NCBI RefSeq assembly: GCF_007992115.1
Contig: NZ_BJZQ01000004.1
Span: 1 to 64,000, forward strand
Reading direction: 5' to 3'
Length of the DNA stretch: 64,000 bases
DNA from: Aeromicrobium flavum
GTDB lineage: Bacteria > Actinomycetota > Actinomycetes > Propionibacteriales > Nocardioidaceae
Shown in pieces: positions 43,513 through 52,653 of the stretch. Position numbers and translations under genes: made by a program. Position 1 is the stretch's first letter; each line of letters starts with the position of its first letter. The notes under the pieces are model-generated. The model was given only the letters and a program-made list of their open reading frames with translations, ran no database searches and was not told where the DNA came from.

Positions 43513-45795
43513 ATGGCGTTGCACCCGGCTCTCGCGCGTCACGCCGAGCGACTGGTGCACGTGCAGCACCACCCCGCGGTCGAGCCGGTCGTCGAGACGT
43601 GGCCCGACTGGATCGACCCCGAGGTGCGCGCGCTCTTCGCCGCCGAGGGCGCCGACGTGCTGTGGGGCCACCAGGCCGAGGCGCTGGCCGCCCTGCACGA
43701 ACGCCGCCACGTCGTGGTGGCCACCGGCACGGCCTCGGGCAAGTCGCTCGTCTACCAGGCGGCCGCGCTGCAGGCCCTGCGCGACGGGCGGGGCGGCTCC
43801 GGACTGTCCGGCGCCCGGCGGCCCTCCGTGCTCTACCTCGCGCCCACCAAGGCCCTCGCCGCCGACCAGCTGCGCCGCCTGCCCGTCGACGCCCCCGGTC
43901 TGCGACCGGCCACCGTCGACGGCGACAACAGCCGCGAGCAGCGGGCGTGGGCGCGCGACCACGCGAACTGGGTGCTGGCCAACCCCGACATCCTGCACCG
44001 CACGATCCTGCCGACGCACGAGCGCTGGGCCCGGCTGCTGGCGGGCCTGCGGGTGGTGGTGATCGACGAGTGCCACCACTACCGCGGGGTCTTCGGCGCC
44101 CACGTCGCGCTCATCCTGCGCCGCCTGCAGCGGGTGTGCCGCCACTACGGCGCCGACCCGCTCTTCGTGCTCTCGTCAGCCACGGTGGCCGAGCCTGCCG
44201 CCTCGGCCGAGCGGCTCCTGGGCGCGCCGGTCACCGCCGTGACGGAGGACGCCTCGCCGCACGCTGCCCGCACCGTCGCGTTCTGGCAGCCGCCGCTGCG
44301 CGCCAGCCGTGACGGCGTCGAGGTCCGCCGTGCGGCCGGCTCCGAGGCCGCCGACCTGCTCACCGACCTCGTCGTCGACGGCACCCGGACCCTGGTGTTC
44401 GTTCGCTCGCGCCGCGGGGCCGAGCAGCTGGCGATGACCACCCGGCGGGCGCTGGCCGAGGTGCACCCCGACCTGGTCGAGCGCGTCGCGACCTACCGCG
44501 GCGGCTACCTGCCCGAGGAGCGGCGCGAGCTCGAGGCGCGGCTGCGGTCGGGCGACCTGCTCGGACTGGCCAGCACCAACGCGCTCGAGCTCGGCATCGA
44601 CATCGCGGGCCTCGACGCGGTCGTGTCCGTGGGATTCCCCGGCACGCGCGCGGCCCTCTGGCAGCAGTGGGGCCGCGCCGGGCGGGCCGGCGTCGACAGC
44701 GTGGGCGTGATGATCGCCCGCGACGACCCGCTCGACTCCTTCCTCGTGCACCATCCCGAGGCCGTGCTCGGCGCACCGGTCGAGGCCACGGTCTTCGACC
44801 CCGACAACCCCTACGTGCTGGGTCCGCACCTGGCGGCGGCCGCGCAGGAGCTGCCGCTCACCGAGGCGGACTTCGACCGGTTCGGCCCGCGGGCGGCCGA
44901 GGGAGTGGCCGCCCTCGAGGCCGCCGGGATGCTGCGCCGCCGGGCGTCCGGCTGGTTCTGGACCAGCCGCGAGCGGGCCGCCGACCTGGCCGACATCCGA
45001 TCCGCCGGTGGCCACCCCGTGCAGATCGTCGAGGGCAGCACGGGCCGGCTGGTCGGCACCGTCGACGCCGGGTCGGCGGACGCCGAGGTGCACGAGGGCG
45101 CCATCTACGTCCACCGCGGCGAGGACCACCTCGTCGAGGCCTACGACCCCGAGCAGGGCACGGCGGTCGTCCGCCGTGCGGACGTCCACCACACGACGAG
45201 CGCCCGCACGGCCACGGCGGTGACGATCGTCGAGCAGCGACGCGAGGTCGCGTGGGGTCCGGCGACGATCGCGTTCGGCGACGTCGAGGTGGTCAGCCAG
45301 GTGATCGGCTACCAGGTCCGCGACCGCAGCACGGGTCGCGTCATCGGCGAGGAGCCGCTCGACCTGCCCGAACGCACGCTGCCCACGGCCGCGGTGTGGT
45401 GGACGCTCGACACCGACGTCGCCCTCGGGCTCATGGACCCCGAGCTGCTGCCCGGCGCCGCCCACGCCGCCGAGCACGCGGCGATCGGCATCCTGCCCCT
45501 GCTGGCCACGTGCGACCGGTGGGACATCGGCGGGCTGTCCACGGCCCATCACGTCGACACCGGACGGCTCACCGTGTTCGTGCACGACGGCCACCGCGGG
45601 GGTGCCGGATTCGCCGAGCGCGGCTACGAGCAGATGGCCGCCTGGCTGCGCATGACCCGGCAGACGATCGCCGACTGCGGGTGCCGCGACGGGTGTCCCT
45701 CGTGCGTCGTGTCGCCCAAGTGCGGCAACGGCAACCACCCGCTCGACAAGGCCGGCGCCGTCGTGCTGCTGGACGCGGTGCTGGCCTCGGCCTGA
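43513..45795 (+). CDS. DEAD/DEAH-box helicase with DUF1998 zinc module (MrfA-like)
   Basis: 760-residue superfamily 2 helicase. Motif I ATGTASGKS, motif II DECHHYRG (DECH), motif III SSAT, motif VI QQWGRAGRAG; the C-terminal MrfA-binding / DUF1998 region carries four Cys (CGCRDGCPSCVVSPKCG). B. subtilis MrfA repairs mitomycin damage, and Rv3649 is the mycobacterial homologue next to the Tad genes, the same context as here. GAGACT is six bases before ATG 43513. Confidence 0.9.
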   Translation: MALHPALARHAERLVHVQHHPAVEPVVETWPDWIDPEVRALFAAEGADVLWGHQAEALAALHERRHVVVATGTASGKSLVYQAAALQALRDGRGGSGLSGARRPSVLYLAPTKALAADQLRRLPVDAPGLRPATVDGDNSREQRAWARDHANWVLANPDILHRTILPTHERWARLLAGLRVVVIDECHHYRGVFGAHVALILRRLQRVCRHYGADPLFVLSSATVAEPAASAERLLGAPVTAVTEDASPHAARTVAFWQPPLRASRDGVEVRRAAGSEAADLLTDLVVDGTRTLVFVRSRRGAEQLAMTTRRALAEVHPDLVERVATYRGGYLPEERRELEARLRSGDLLGLASTNALELGIDIAGLDAVVSVGFPGTRAALWQQWGRAGRAGVDSVGVMIARDDPLDSFLVHHPEAVLGAPVEATVFDPDNPYVLGPHLAAAAQELPLTEADFDRFGPRAAEGVAALEAAGMLRRRASGWFWTSRERAADLADIRSAGGHPVQIVEGSTGRLVGTVDAGSADAEVHEGAIYVHRGEDHLVEAYDPEQGTAVVRRADVHHTTSARTATAVTIVEQRREVAWGPATIAFGDVEVVSQVIGYQVRDRSTGRVIGEEPLDLPERTLPTAAVWWTLDTDVALGLMDPELLPGAAHAAEHAAIGILPLLATCDRWDIGGLSTAHHVDTGRLTVFVHDGHRGGAGFAERGYEQMAAWLRMTRQTIADCGCRDGCPSCVVSPKCGNGNHPLDKAGAVVLLDAVLASA

Positions 45796-45884
45796 GTCCC
45801 TCGGCGGCTGGCAGCGGTTGGGAACCCATGCAAGAGTGGACAAGTTTGCACACTGACCACACCTGTCACACGATGGAGGACTTC

Positions 45885-47606
45885 ATGGCCACCGGCCGCG
45901 AGCGACCAGCCGACGACCACCTGACCGAACCCACCTCACACCCGGTCACGGAGACGCGGCTCGACCGTGCCGTCTTCGCCATCGCGGCCGTCGTGGCCCT
46001 GGGCGTGGTGCTGTGGGGCATCGTCGACCAGGCCTCGCTCGGCGACCGCGCCGGACAGGCCCAGTCCTGGGTGATCGAGTACACGGGCTGGCTCTTCGTG
46101 CTGTCGACCACCGGCTTCGTGATCTTCGCGATCTGGCTGGCCGCGAGCCGCTACGGCAAGATCCCCCTCGGGCGTGACGGCGAGCGGCCCGAGTTCCGGA
46201 CGTCGTCGTGGATCGCGATGATGTTCAGCGCGGGCATGGGCATCGGCCTGATGTTCTGGGGTGTCGCCGAGCCGCTGACCTTCTACCTCGCCCCGCCGCC
46301 GAACACGACCGACCCGGCCACCGACGCCGCGGTCCAGGCCGCCATGGCCCAGACGCTGTTCCACTGGACCCTGCACCCGTGGGCCGTCTACGCCGTCGTG
46401 GGCCTCGCGATCGGCTACGGCACCTTCCGGCTCGGCCGGCCCCAGCTGATCTCGGCGGCGTTCGTCAAGGTGATCGGTCGGCGCCAGGCGCAGGGACCGA
46501 TCGGCAAGGCCATCGACATCATGGCCATCTTCGCCACGCTGTTCGGCTCGGCCGCGTCGCTGGGCCTGGGCGCGCTGCAGATCGGTGCCGGGATCGAGCA
46601 CAACGGTTGGGTCGACTCGGCCAGCGAGACGCTCCTGGTCTCGATCATCGTCGTCCTCACGGTGCTGTTCATCCTCTCGGCCGTGTCGGGCGTCGCCCGG
46701 GGCATCCAGTGGCTGTCCAACATCAACATGGTGCTGGCGCTGCTGCTGGCGGCGTTCGTGTTCGTCGCCGGCCCGACGCTGATGATGCTGAACCTGATCC
46801 CCACCGCGATCGCCGACTACGTCGAGTACCTGCCGCAGATGGTCGGCCGCACCACCGCTCGCGGCGAGGACGTCACCGACTGGCTCGGCGGCTGGACGAT
46901 CTTCTACTGGGCCTGGTGGGTCTCGTGGACGCCGTTCGTCGGCATGTTCATCGCGCGCATCAGCAAGGGCCGCACGATCCGTCAGTTCGTCACCGGTGTG
47001 CTGCTCGTGCCGAGCGCGGTCAGCCTGCTGTGGTTCGTCATCTTCGGTGGCGCCGGCATCAGCGAGGCCGACGCGATCAGCGGCGGCGAGTCGTCGGTGG
47101 ACTCGAACTACGCACTGTTCGACCTGCTGCAGCAGTACCCGATCGCGTCGGTCACGACCGTGCTGGTGATGGTCCTCGTCGGCATCTTCTTCGTCTCGGG
47201 CGCCGACGCGGCCTCGCTCGTGATGGGCACCCTGTCGCAGCGCGGATCGATCGAGCCCAAGACCTGGCTCGTGATCTTCTGGGGCGGCGTCACCGGCGCC
47301 GTCGCGGCGATCATGCTGCTCATCGCCGACCCGGGCGACCCGGTCGCGCTGCAGGGCCTGCAGGCACTGACCATCGTCGCTTCCCTGCCGTTCCTGCTGA
47401 TCATGGTGCTGCTGTGCGTGTCGCTGTACCGCGACCTGCGCACCGACCCGATCATCCTGCGCGAGGACCTCGGCCAGAGTCTCGTCGAGGACGCGGTCAT
47501 GCTCGGCGTCGACCGCCACGGTGAGGACTTCGCCCTCGTCGTGGAGGAGAGCGCCACCGGTGGGACGACGACGGTCGTCACCGCGGCAACGTCCGTCGAC
47601 GACTGA
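45885..47606 (+). CDS. BCCT family betaine/choline/carnitine transporter
   Basis: 573 residues, 12 helices, sodium-coupled compatible-solute importer (BetP/OpuD type). The BCCT signature GWTIFYWAWWVSWTPFVG and ARISKGRTIRQFV is intact, and the GMGIG motif near the Na+ site (SAGMGIGLMFWG) is present. The C-terminal tail is short and acidic, not the BetP osmosensor type. ATG 45885 has GGAGG five bases upstream, which is better than the in-frame ATG at 45873. Confidence 0.92.
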   Translation: MATGRERPADDHLTEPTSHPVTETRLDRAVFAIAAVVALGVVLWGIVDQASLGDRAGQAQSWVIEYTGWLFVLSTTGFVIFAIWLAASRYGKIPLGRDGERPEFRTSSWIAMMFSAGMGIGLMFWGVAEPLTFYLAPPPNTTDPATDAAVQAAMAQTLFHWTLHPWAVYAVVGLAIGYGTFRLGRPQLISAAFVKVIGRRQAQGPIGKAIDIMAIFATLFGSAASLGLGALQIGAGIEHNGWVDSASETLLVSIIVVLTVLFILSAVSGVARGIQWLSNINMVLALLLAAFVFVAGPTLMMLNLIPTAIADYVEYLPQMVGRTTARGEDVTDWLGGWTIFYWAWWVSWTPFVGMFIARISKGRTIRQFVTGVLLVPSAVSLLWFVIFGGAGISEADAISGGESSVDSNYALFDLLQQYPIASVTTVLVMVLVGIFFVSGADAASLVMGTLSQRGSIEPKTWLVIFWGGVTGAVAAIMLLIADPGDPVALQGLQALTIVASLPFLLIMVLLCVSLYRDLRTDPIILREDLGQSLVEDAVMLGVDRHGEDFALVVEESATGGTTTVVTAATSVDD

Positions 47607-47629
47607 GTCCGGGCGCCCCGGCCGGGTCC

Positions 47630-47983
47630 TCACTCGAGGTACCAGGCCGGGGCGGCACGGGCGCGCTGTTCGGACGCCCACCGGCCGATCGTCCACCGCG
47701 GGCCCACCGCCCGCACCGTGACGGTGGCGACGTCGGCGTCCATCCGGCACTCGGCGAGCCGGGCGCCGTTGCGTCGAGCCAGGCGGCGGGCCTCGGCGCA
47801 GGCGTCCTCGCCCTCGACGCTGGCCCGGGACGCCGCGAGTGCCGTCAGGTCGGCTGCGGCCGCCGCCCGCTGACGCAACGACACGGCGAACGCCGCCTGC
47901 AGACAGATGAACGCCACCAGGCAGGTCAGTGCCACGACCGCGAGCGCGTGGACCGTCGCGGACCCGCGAGCACCGCGCCTCAC
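47630..47983 (-). CDS. TadE/G-like pilus assembly protein (Rv3654c type)
   Basis: 117 residues with an N-terminal membrane helix after a basic tag (ATVHALAVVALTCLVAFICLQ), then a small periplasmic domain with two Cys. This matches the TadE-like proteins found beside the helicase and secretion genes in actinobacteria. GTG 47983 overlaps the upstream stop (GTGA). Last gene of the Tad operon. Confidence 0.78.
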   Translation of the reverse strand: MRRGARGSATVHALAVVALTCLVAFICLQAAFAVSLRQRAAAAADLTALAASRASVEGEDACAEARRLARRNGARLAECRMDADVATVTVRAVGPRWTIGRWASEQRARAAPAWYLE

Positions 47984-48315
47984 TCGACCACCGCCACCGA
48001 CCGGCCCTCGAGGTCGAGGTGGACGGCGTCGAGGAGCGGCATCCGCGCCCGGAACCGGACCGTGACCCGGGCGAGCCCGTCGTCGACCTCGACCCTCACC
48101 CTGGACCCGGGCACCGCCGCGCGAGCGGCGCGACGGGCGTCACCCGCCCCCTCCCCTCGGGCCAGCACGCGAGCACCGTCGCGCGCCGCGTCGGCCACCC
48201 GCATCTGGGTGAGCCCCAGGGACACGACCCAGACGAGCGTGAAGGCCACGAGGACCACGAACGGCAGCACCATCGCCGTCTCGGCGGTGACCATGCCGCG
48301 CTCGGTGCGCCTCAC
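47980..48315 (-). CDS. TadE-family pilus assembly protein (Rv3655c type)
   Basis: 111 residues. RGMVTAETAMVLPFVVLVAFTLVW is the TadE-like class III signal and membrane helix, with a soluble C-terminal part. Minor pilin-like component. GTG 48315 overlaps the preceding gene (GTGA), and so does its own stop with the next gene, so the set is translated as one unit. Confidence 0.82.
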   Translation of the reverse strand: MRRTERGMVTAETAMVLPFVVLVAFTLVWVVSLGLTQMRVADAARDGARVLARGEGAGDARRAARAAVPGSRVRVEVDDGLARVTVRFRARMPLLDAVHLDLEGRSVAVVE

Positions 48316-48521
48316 CACGGCCACCGGAACAGCTCGGGCAGCGTGAGCGAGAACGCCCGCGTCACGTGTTCGACGAGGAACTCGCCGATCCAGTCGGACA
48401 CGACGGGCTCGGGCCCGATGAGGATCCCCGCGATCGCCGTGACGCCCACGGTCGCCCCGACGGCGTACTCGGCCGTCACCTGACCGCGCTCGCACCGGCG
48501 CGGCGTCGTCCTTGCGTGCAT
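48312..48521 (-). CDS. Small pilin-like DUF4244-type membrane protein
   Basis: 69 residues with the class III prepilin-like ERGQVTAEYAV motif (Glu after the cleavage site) and a hydrophobic helix to about residue 38. It is a second, diverged copy of the 64-residue DUF4244 protein encoded just upstream. One may be the major and the other a minor Flp pilin; the sequence does not say which. ATG 48521. Confidence 0.7.
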   Translation of the reverse strand: MHARTTPRRCERGQVTAEYAVGATVGVTAIAGILIGPEPVVSDWIGEFLVEHVTRAFSLTLPELFRWPW

Positions 48522-48585
48522 GTCTCCTCCTCGGGGAGTGGCTCGCGCGGCGACCGTTCTCGGCGGACGCCGCGCGAGCTCGGGG

Positions 48586-48780
48586 TCAGAACGGCAGCAG
48601 GTCGGGGATCTTGGTGATCAGGTCCTGCATCAGGTCGCCGAACCAGTCGGACTGCCCGATCTTCACGAGGACGCCGCCGATGGTGCAGGCGCCCAGGGTG
48701 CCGACGGCGTACTCGGCGGTGCTCATGCCGCGCTCGTCCGTCCGTGCGGCGCGACGGAGCAGTGCGGTGGTGATCTTCAT
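48586..48780 (-). CDS. DUF4244 Flp pilin-like protein (Rv3656c type)
   Basis: 64 residues: basic head, cleavage-type motif DERGMSTAEYAVG, then one hydrophobic helix. In mycobacteria the gene beside tadC is of this kind and is the Flp pilin candidate. A GAGAGGAAC site precedes ATG 48780, so this abundant product probably has independent translation, unlike the coupled genes around it. The 118-bp gap upstream has no other feature. Confidence 0.85.
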   Translation of the reverse strand: MKITTALLRRAARTDERGMSTAEYAVGTLGACTIGGVLVKIGQSDWFGDLMQDLITKIPDLLPF

Positions 48781-48898
48781 GAGGTGTTCCTCTCTCCGGA
48801 TGATGTGACACCCGAAGATGGGGCTCAGCGGCCTCGAGGTGCGGTGCGCATCCGGGGCTGGGGACAACCGGCACCGCTGGACACGGGCTGGGGAGAAC

Positions 48899-49588
48899 TC
48901 AGAAGCCGGCCGACCCCAGGGCGGCGAGCACGGTGGGCGCGACCCCGACGAGGACGAACGCCGGCAACAGGCACAGCCCCATCGGCACGGTGGTGCGCAC
49001 ACCGACGCGCCCGACGCTCTCGCGTCGCGCTGCGCGCGCCCGCCGGCGCAGGTCGTCGGCGGTGTCGCGCACCAGCGGCACGATCGCGGCCCCGGACGTC
49101 TCGGCCCGGGCGAAGGCGCGTCCCACCGGCTCGAGGACATCGCCGTCGAGCGACCGCCACGCCATCGCGGGGTCCGCCGCCAGCCTCACGCGGTGGGCCA
49201 GCGCGATCAGCTCCTCCCCCAGGGGCGCCGGCGTGTGGAGGGCCACCACCCGCACCGCGTCGTGGGGCGAGCGCCCCGCAGCCAGGACGGCCGCGACGAG
49301 GTCGAGCGCCAGCGGCGCCTGCCGGACGAGCAGCTCACGGTGCCGCCGCGACCCGGCCGACTCCCAGCCGGCGGCCTGCCGGTGCACCAGGGGCGCCGCC
49401 GCGAGCCCGGCCACCAGGCCCACGGGACCGAACAGCAGCAGCGACAGCAGGGGCACCGAGAGGGCAGCGACGGCGGGCAGCCCGGGCCGGGGCACCGTCC
49501 CGCCGCCGCGCAGCCGCGTGGCCCGTCGACCGGCCGCGCCGGGGAGTGCGACGAGGATGGCGGCCGCCACCAACAGGCCCGCGGTCAC
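48899..49588 (-). CDS. tadC: Tad secretion inner-membrane protein, TadC-like (type II secretion F family)
   Basis: 229 residues with membrane segments near 1-20, 40-75 and 200-225, flanking the cytoplasmic GspF domain (VRQAPLALDLVAAVLAAGRS, ARAETSGAAIVPLVRDTADDLRR). Platform protein that works with TadB and the ATPase. GTG 49588 overlaps the tadB stop (GTGA). Confidence 0.85.
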   Translation of the reverse strand: MTAGLLVAAAILVALPGAAGRRATRLRGGGTVPRPGLPAVAALSVPLLSLLLFGPVGLVAGLAAAPLVHRQAAGWESAGSRRHRELLVRQAPLALDLVAAVLAAGRSPHDAVRVVALHTPAPLGEELIALAHRVRLAADPAMAWRSLDGDVLEPVGRAFARAETSGAAIVPLVRDTADDLRRRARAARRESVGRVGVRTTVPMGLCLLPAFVLVGVAPTVLAALGSAGF

Positions 49589-50373
49589 ACGCCCGCCTCG
49601 ACGCGGTCGGCGATGAGCTCGATCCAGCGCATCCCGACGAGAGCGAAACCGGTCCCCGCGGCCACGCAGAGCGCACCGGGCACCGTCGTGAGGACGACCT
49701 CCACGGGGTCGACCCCGAGCCCGGAGCCCAGGCCGAGCCCGAGTGGTGGCATGGCCACCATCAGAGCGGCCGTGGCCCGCGCGGGCGCCACGCCGGCGGC
49801 CAGCTCACGCTCGAGCTCGCGCTCCTCGCGCAGGGCCTCGCGCACCCGCTCGAGGGTCGCGACCAGCGGGGCACCGCACGCCTCCGACACCGCCCATGCC
49901 TGCCCCACGGACCGCAACGGCTCGGCTCCGGGACGGCCGCCCTCCGCCATCAGGGCGGAGGCCACGTCACCGCCACCACCCGCCGCGGTGGCCGCCGACG
50001 CGAGCGCCCCCGACTCGGCAGCCGCTCGCTGCAGCGCCAGGACGGGCGGGACGCCACTGCGCAGCTCGGTGACGAGTCCGTCGATCACGGCCTGGCACCG
50101 GTCGCGCTCCACGGTCCGGCGCCGGCGGGAGGCCGCCCGGGTCCAGCGCAGAGCCGTACTCGCCGCGATCGCCGACGCGGCCCACGCCACGATCGTGGGC
50201 GCCGGAGGGAGCACCAGCAGGCTGGCGACCAGTGCCGAGGCGATCACCAGCCAGAGCTCGCGGCGCCCCGGCCGCGGCCAGGCGGCCCCGGACACACGGA
50301 TCCTCACCCACGACGACGGCGGTCTCCCCACCAGGACCGCAGCGGCCGCCAGCACCGCGGCCAGGAGGCTCAC
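49585..50373 (-). CDS. tadB: Tad secretion inner-membrane protein, TadB-like
   Basis: 262 residues, GspF-type domain (VIDGLVTELRSGVPPVLALQRAAAESG, AWAVSEACGAPLVATLERV) with hydrophobic segments at the N-terminus and at about 195-245. GTG 50373 overlaps the ATPase stop (GTGA). Paralogue of the following tadC. Confidence 0.85.
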   Translation of the reverse strand: MSLLAAVLAAAAVLVGRPPSSWVRIRVSGAAWPRPGRRELWLVIASALVASLLVLPPAPTIVAWAASAIAASTALRWTRAASRRRRTVERDRCQAVIDGLVTELRSGVPPVLALQRAAAESGALASAATAAGGGGDVASALMAEGGRPGAEPLRSVGQAWAVSEACGAPLVATLERVREALREERELERELAAGVAPARATAALMVAMPPLGLGLGSGLGVDPVEVVLTTVPGALCVAAGTGFALVGMRWIELIADRVEAGV

Positions 50374-51488
50374 GCGTCGACGACCCGACCGCGGCGCACG
50401 ACCAGCCGCGACCGCACGACCAGGCGACCACCGGGCTCTGCGGCGACGTCGGCGACGGCTGCGACCTCCCGGCGCCCGTCGGCGTGACGGACCACGTGGA
50501 CGACGGCGTCGAGCCCCGCACCCACCTGCGCCTGCACCGCGTCGCGGCTGAGCCCGGCCGCGACGCCGAGCGCCTCGAGCCGTGCCGGGACGTCGTCCGG
50601 GGCGTTCGCGTGGACGGTGCCGCACCCGCCCTCGTGACCGGTGTTGAGCGCGGCGAGCAGGTCGACCACCTCGGCCCCGCGCACCTCGCCGACGACGATG
50701 CGGTCGGGGCGCATCCGCAGCGCCTGGCGGACGAGGTCCCGCAACGTGACCGTGCCGGCACCCTCGATGTTCGGCGGCCGTGCGACCAGCCCGACGACGT
50801 GCTGGTGGTCGGGTCGCAGCTCGTCGGAGTCCTCCACGACCACGATCCGCTCCTCCGCCGGGACGAGTCCCAGCAGGGCCGCCAGGACGGTCGTCTTGCC
50901 CGAGCCCGTGCCCCCGGTAACGAGGAAGCTGCGCCGGGACGCGACGAGCTCGCGCAACGCCGTCGCCATGGCCGGCGCGACCGATCCGCGCTGCTCGAGC
51001 TCGTCCAGCGACAGAGCCCGGCGGGGCGGGACGCGCAGCGAGATGACCGTCCCCGTGCGCGCCACCGGCGAGAGCACGGCATGCAGCCGCGTGCCGTCAC
51101 CGAGCCGGCCGTCGACCCACGGCGACGCGTCGTCGAGCCGGCGACCGGTGGTGGCCGCCAGACGCTGTGCCAGCCGCCGCACCGTGGCCTCGTCGGCGAA
51201 GGTCACGTCGGGCCGGCGGACGAGCCCGTCGCCGGCGTCCACGTAGACGCCCTCCGCCCCGTTGACCAGGACGTCCGTGACGCCCGGGAGCTCGAGCAGC
51301 GGCTGCAGCACGCCGGCGCCGAGCACCTCGCTCCTCAGCTGCTCGACGATGGCCAGCACCGTGGTGGTGCCCCACAACTGGTCCTCGGCCCGCAGGGCCT
51401 CGGCGACCGTGTGGGGCGTGGGCTCGGCGCCCGATCCCGCCAGTCGCCGGCGCACCCGCTCGACCACGTCGCCGTCCGTTCCGCTCAT
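50370..51488 (-). CDS. tadA: Tad/CpaF-type secretion ATPase
   Basis: 372-residue hexameric ATPase (GspE family) that powers Flp pilus assembly. Walker A GGTGSGKTT at about 191-199, Asp box VVEDSDELRP, Walker B region MRPDRIVVGEVRGAE, and His box GCGTVHANAP all present. ATG 51488 overlaps the stop of the CpaE/Ssd-like gene (ATGA). Confidence 0.93.
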   Translation of the reverse strand: MSGTDGDVVERVRRRLAGSGAEPTPHTVAEALRAEDQLWGTTTVLAIVEQLRSEVLGAGVLQPLLELPGVTDVLVNGAEGVYVDAGDGLVRRPDVTFADEATVRRLAQRLAATTGRRLDDASPWVDGRLGDGTRLHAVLSPVARTGTVISLRVPPRRALSLDELEQRGSVAPAMATALRELVASRRSFLVTGGTGSGKTTVLAALLGLVPAEERIVVVEDSDELRPDHQHVVGLVARPPNIEGAGTVTLRDLVRQALRMRPDRIVVGEVRGAEVVDLLAALNTGHEGGCGTVHANAPDDVPARLEALGVAAGLSRDAVQAQVGAGLDAVVHVVRHADGRREVAAVADVAAEPGGRLVVRSRLVVRRGRVVDA

Positions 51489-52522
51489 CGGAGGCCGACC
51501 GTGTCGAGGACCCGCCGGGCGGCCGCCACGACGGACCGGGCGCGCATCGGCCCCAGCCCGTGCTCGAGGTCGGCGGGCAGCCGCCGCGACGAGCCGATGT
51601 CGGCCAGCACCGGGAGCCCCAGCTCGCGACCCACCGCTGCCGGCGGCATCCCCGATGGTGCGGAGCGGGTGACGACCGCCATCGCGCTCGACCAGGCCTC
51701 GAGGCGCTCCGCCAGGGCCCGTGCCGCCACCACCCCGCGCAGGCGGCGCGGCACGACGAGCACCGTGAGGACCGAGCGCGACACCAACTCACGCCCGAGT
51801 CCGTCGAGGTGACGCGGGACGTCGGCCACGACGACGTCGAACCCCCGCATCGCCGCCGCGATCACCGGGGTCGCGCCTCCCACCGGCGTGCCGGACCGGC
51901 CGAACGAGACCAGGGCGAGGCCACGGTCGACGGGCAGGGTGGAGACGAGCTCGGCCGCGCCGACGTGGCCGACCGCGCCGTCCAGGTCGTTCCAGCGCGA
52001 TCCGGTCGCCGCCTCGCTGCCGGTGAGGAGGTCGAGTCCGCCGCCGGTCGGGTCGCCGTCGATCAATACCGGCGCGAGGTCGCGCCGTGCCGCGAGACCG
52101 GCCGTCGCCGCCGCGAGCGTGGACGCACCGACGCCACCCGTCGCGCCCACGACGGTGATCGCACAGGCCTCGCCCGACCCGTCGAGCGCGCGCACGAGGG
52201 CCCCGACGATCGCGGCGTCCTCGGTGGCCGCCAGGACGTCACGGGCGCCGAGGTCGAGCGCCTCCCGCCACGCCACTCGCGGGTCGGGAGCCACGACGAC
52301 CACCTCGTCGCGGCGCGGGAGGTCGACCGCCAGCAGCGACCCGAGGTGGCGCGCGTCGACGAGCACCGCTGGCGCGGACCGCCAGGCCCGCCGGACCCGG
52401 TCGAGGTCGGCGATGGTCTCGGCCTCGTGGCCCGCGGCGGCACACCAGCGCCGAGCGCTCTCGGCGAAGGACTCGTCGCTCGTGACGACGAGAGGCGGGG
52501 CGAGGTCTTCACGGTGGTCCAT
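51485..52522 (-). CDS. CpaE/TadZ-like (septum-site-determining, Ssd/Rv3660c type) protein
   Basis: 345 residues: a receiver-like N-terminal domain (1-115), then a MinD/ParA-like ATPase with a deviant Walker A GATGGVGASTLA, in which an Ala replaces the usual Lys. In mycobacteria this protein is called septum-site determining, while in Tad loci TadZ/CpaE localises the pilus machine. First gene of the Tad operon. It is divergent from the HAD phosphatase, as in M. tuberculosis. Confidence 0.85.
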   Translation of the reverse strand: MDHREDLAPPLVVTSDESFAESARRWCAAAGHEAETIADLDRVRRAWRSAPAVLVDARHLGSLLAVDLPRRDEVVVVAPDPRVAWREALDLGARDVLAATEDAAIVGALVRALDGSGEACAITVVGATGGVGASTLAAATAGLAARRDLAPVLIDGDPTGGGLDLLTGSEAATGSRWNDLDGAVGHVGAAELVSTLPVDRGLALVSFGRSGTPVGGATPVIAAAMRGFDVVVADVPRHLDGLGRELVSRSVLTVLVVPRRLRGVVAARALAERLEAWSSAMAVVTRSAPSGMPPAAVGRELGLPVLADIGSSRRLPADLEHGLGPMRARSVVAAARRVLDTVGLR

Positions 52523-52653
52523 GCGCCCACCGTGCCCGCGGCCCCAGCGCGGCGACAGGGGTCGTCACCGGGGTGTGGACGACGGGACCGATGTGACGCA
52601 CCTTGTGGACGAAAGGCGAGGTCGACGGGGTCGGACCGCCTACGCTGGGGGCC

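Noticed and set aside
45936-47750. 600-codon frame opposite the BCCT transporter
   Set aside because: Shadow frame with low-complexity Arg/Asp/Gly composition; the transporter on the other strand has clear motifs.
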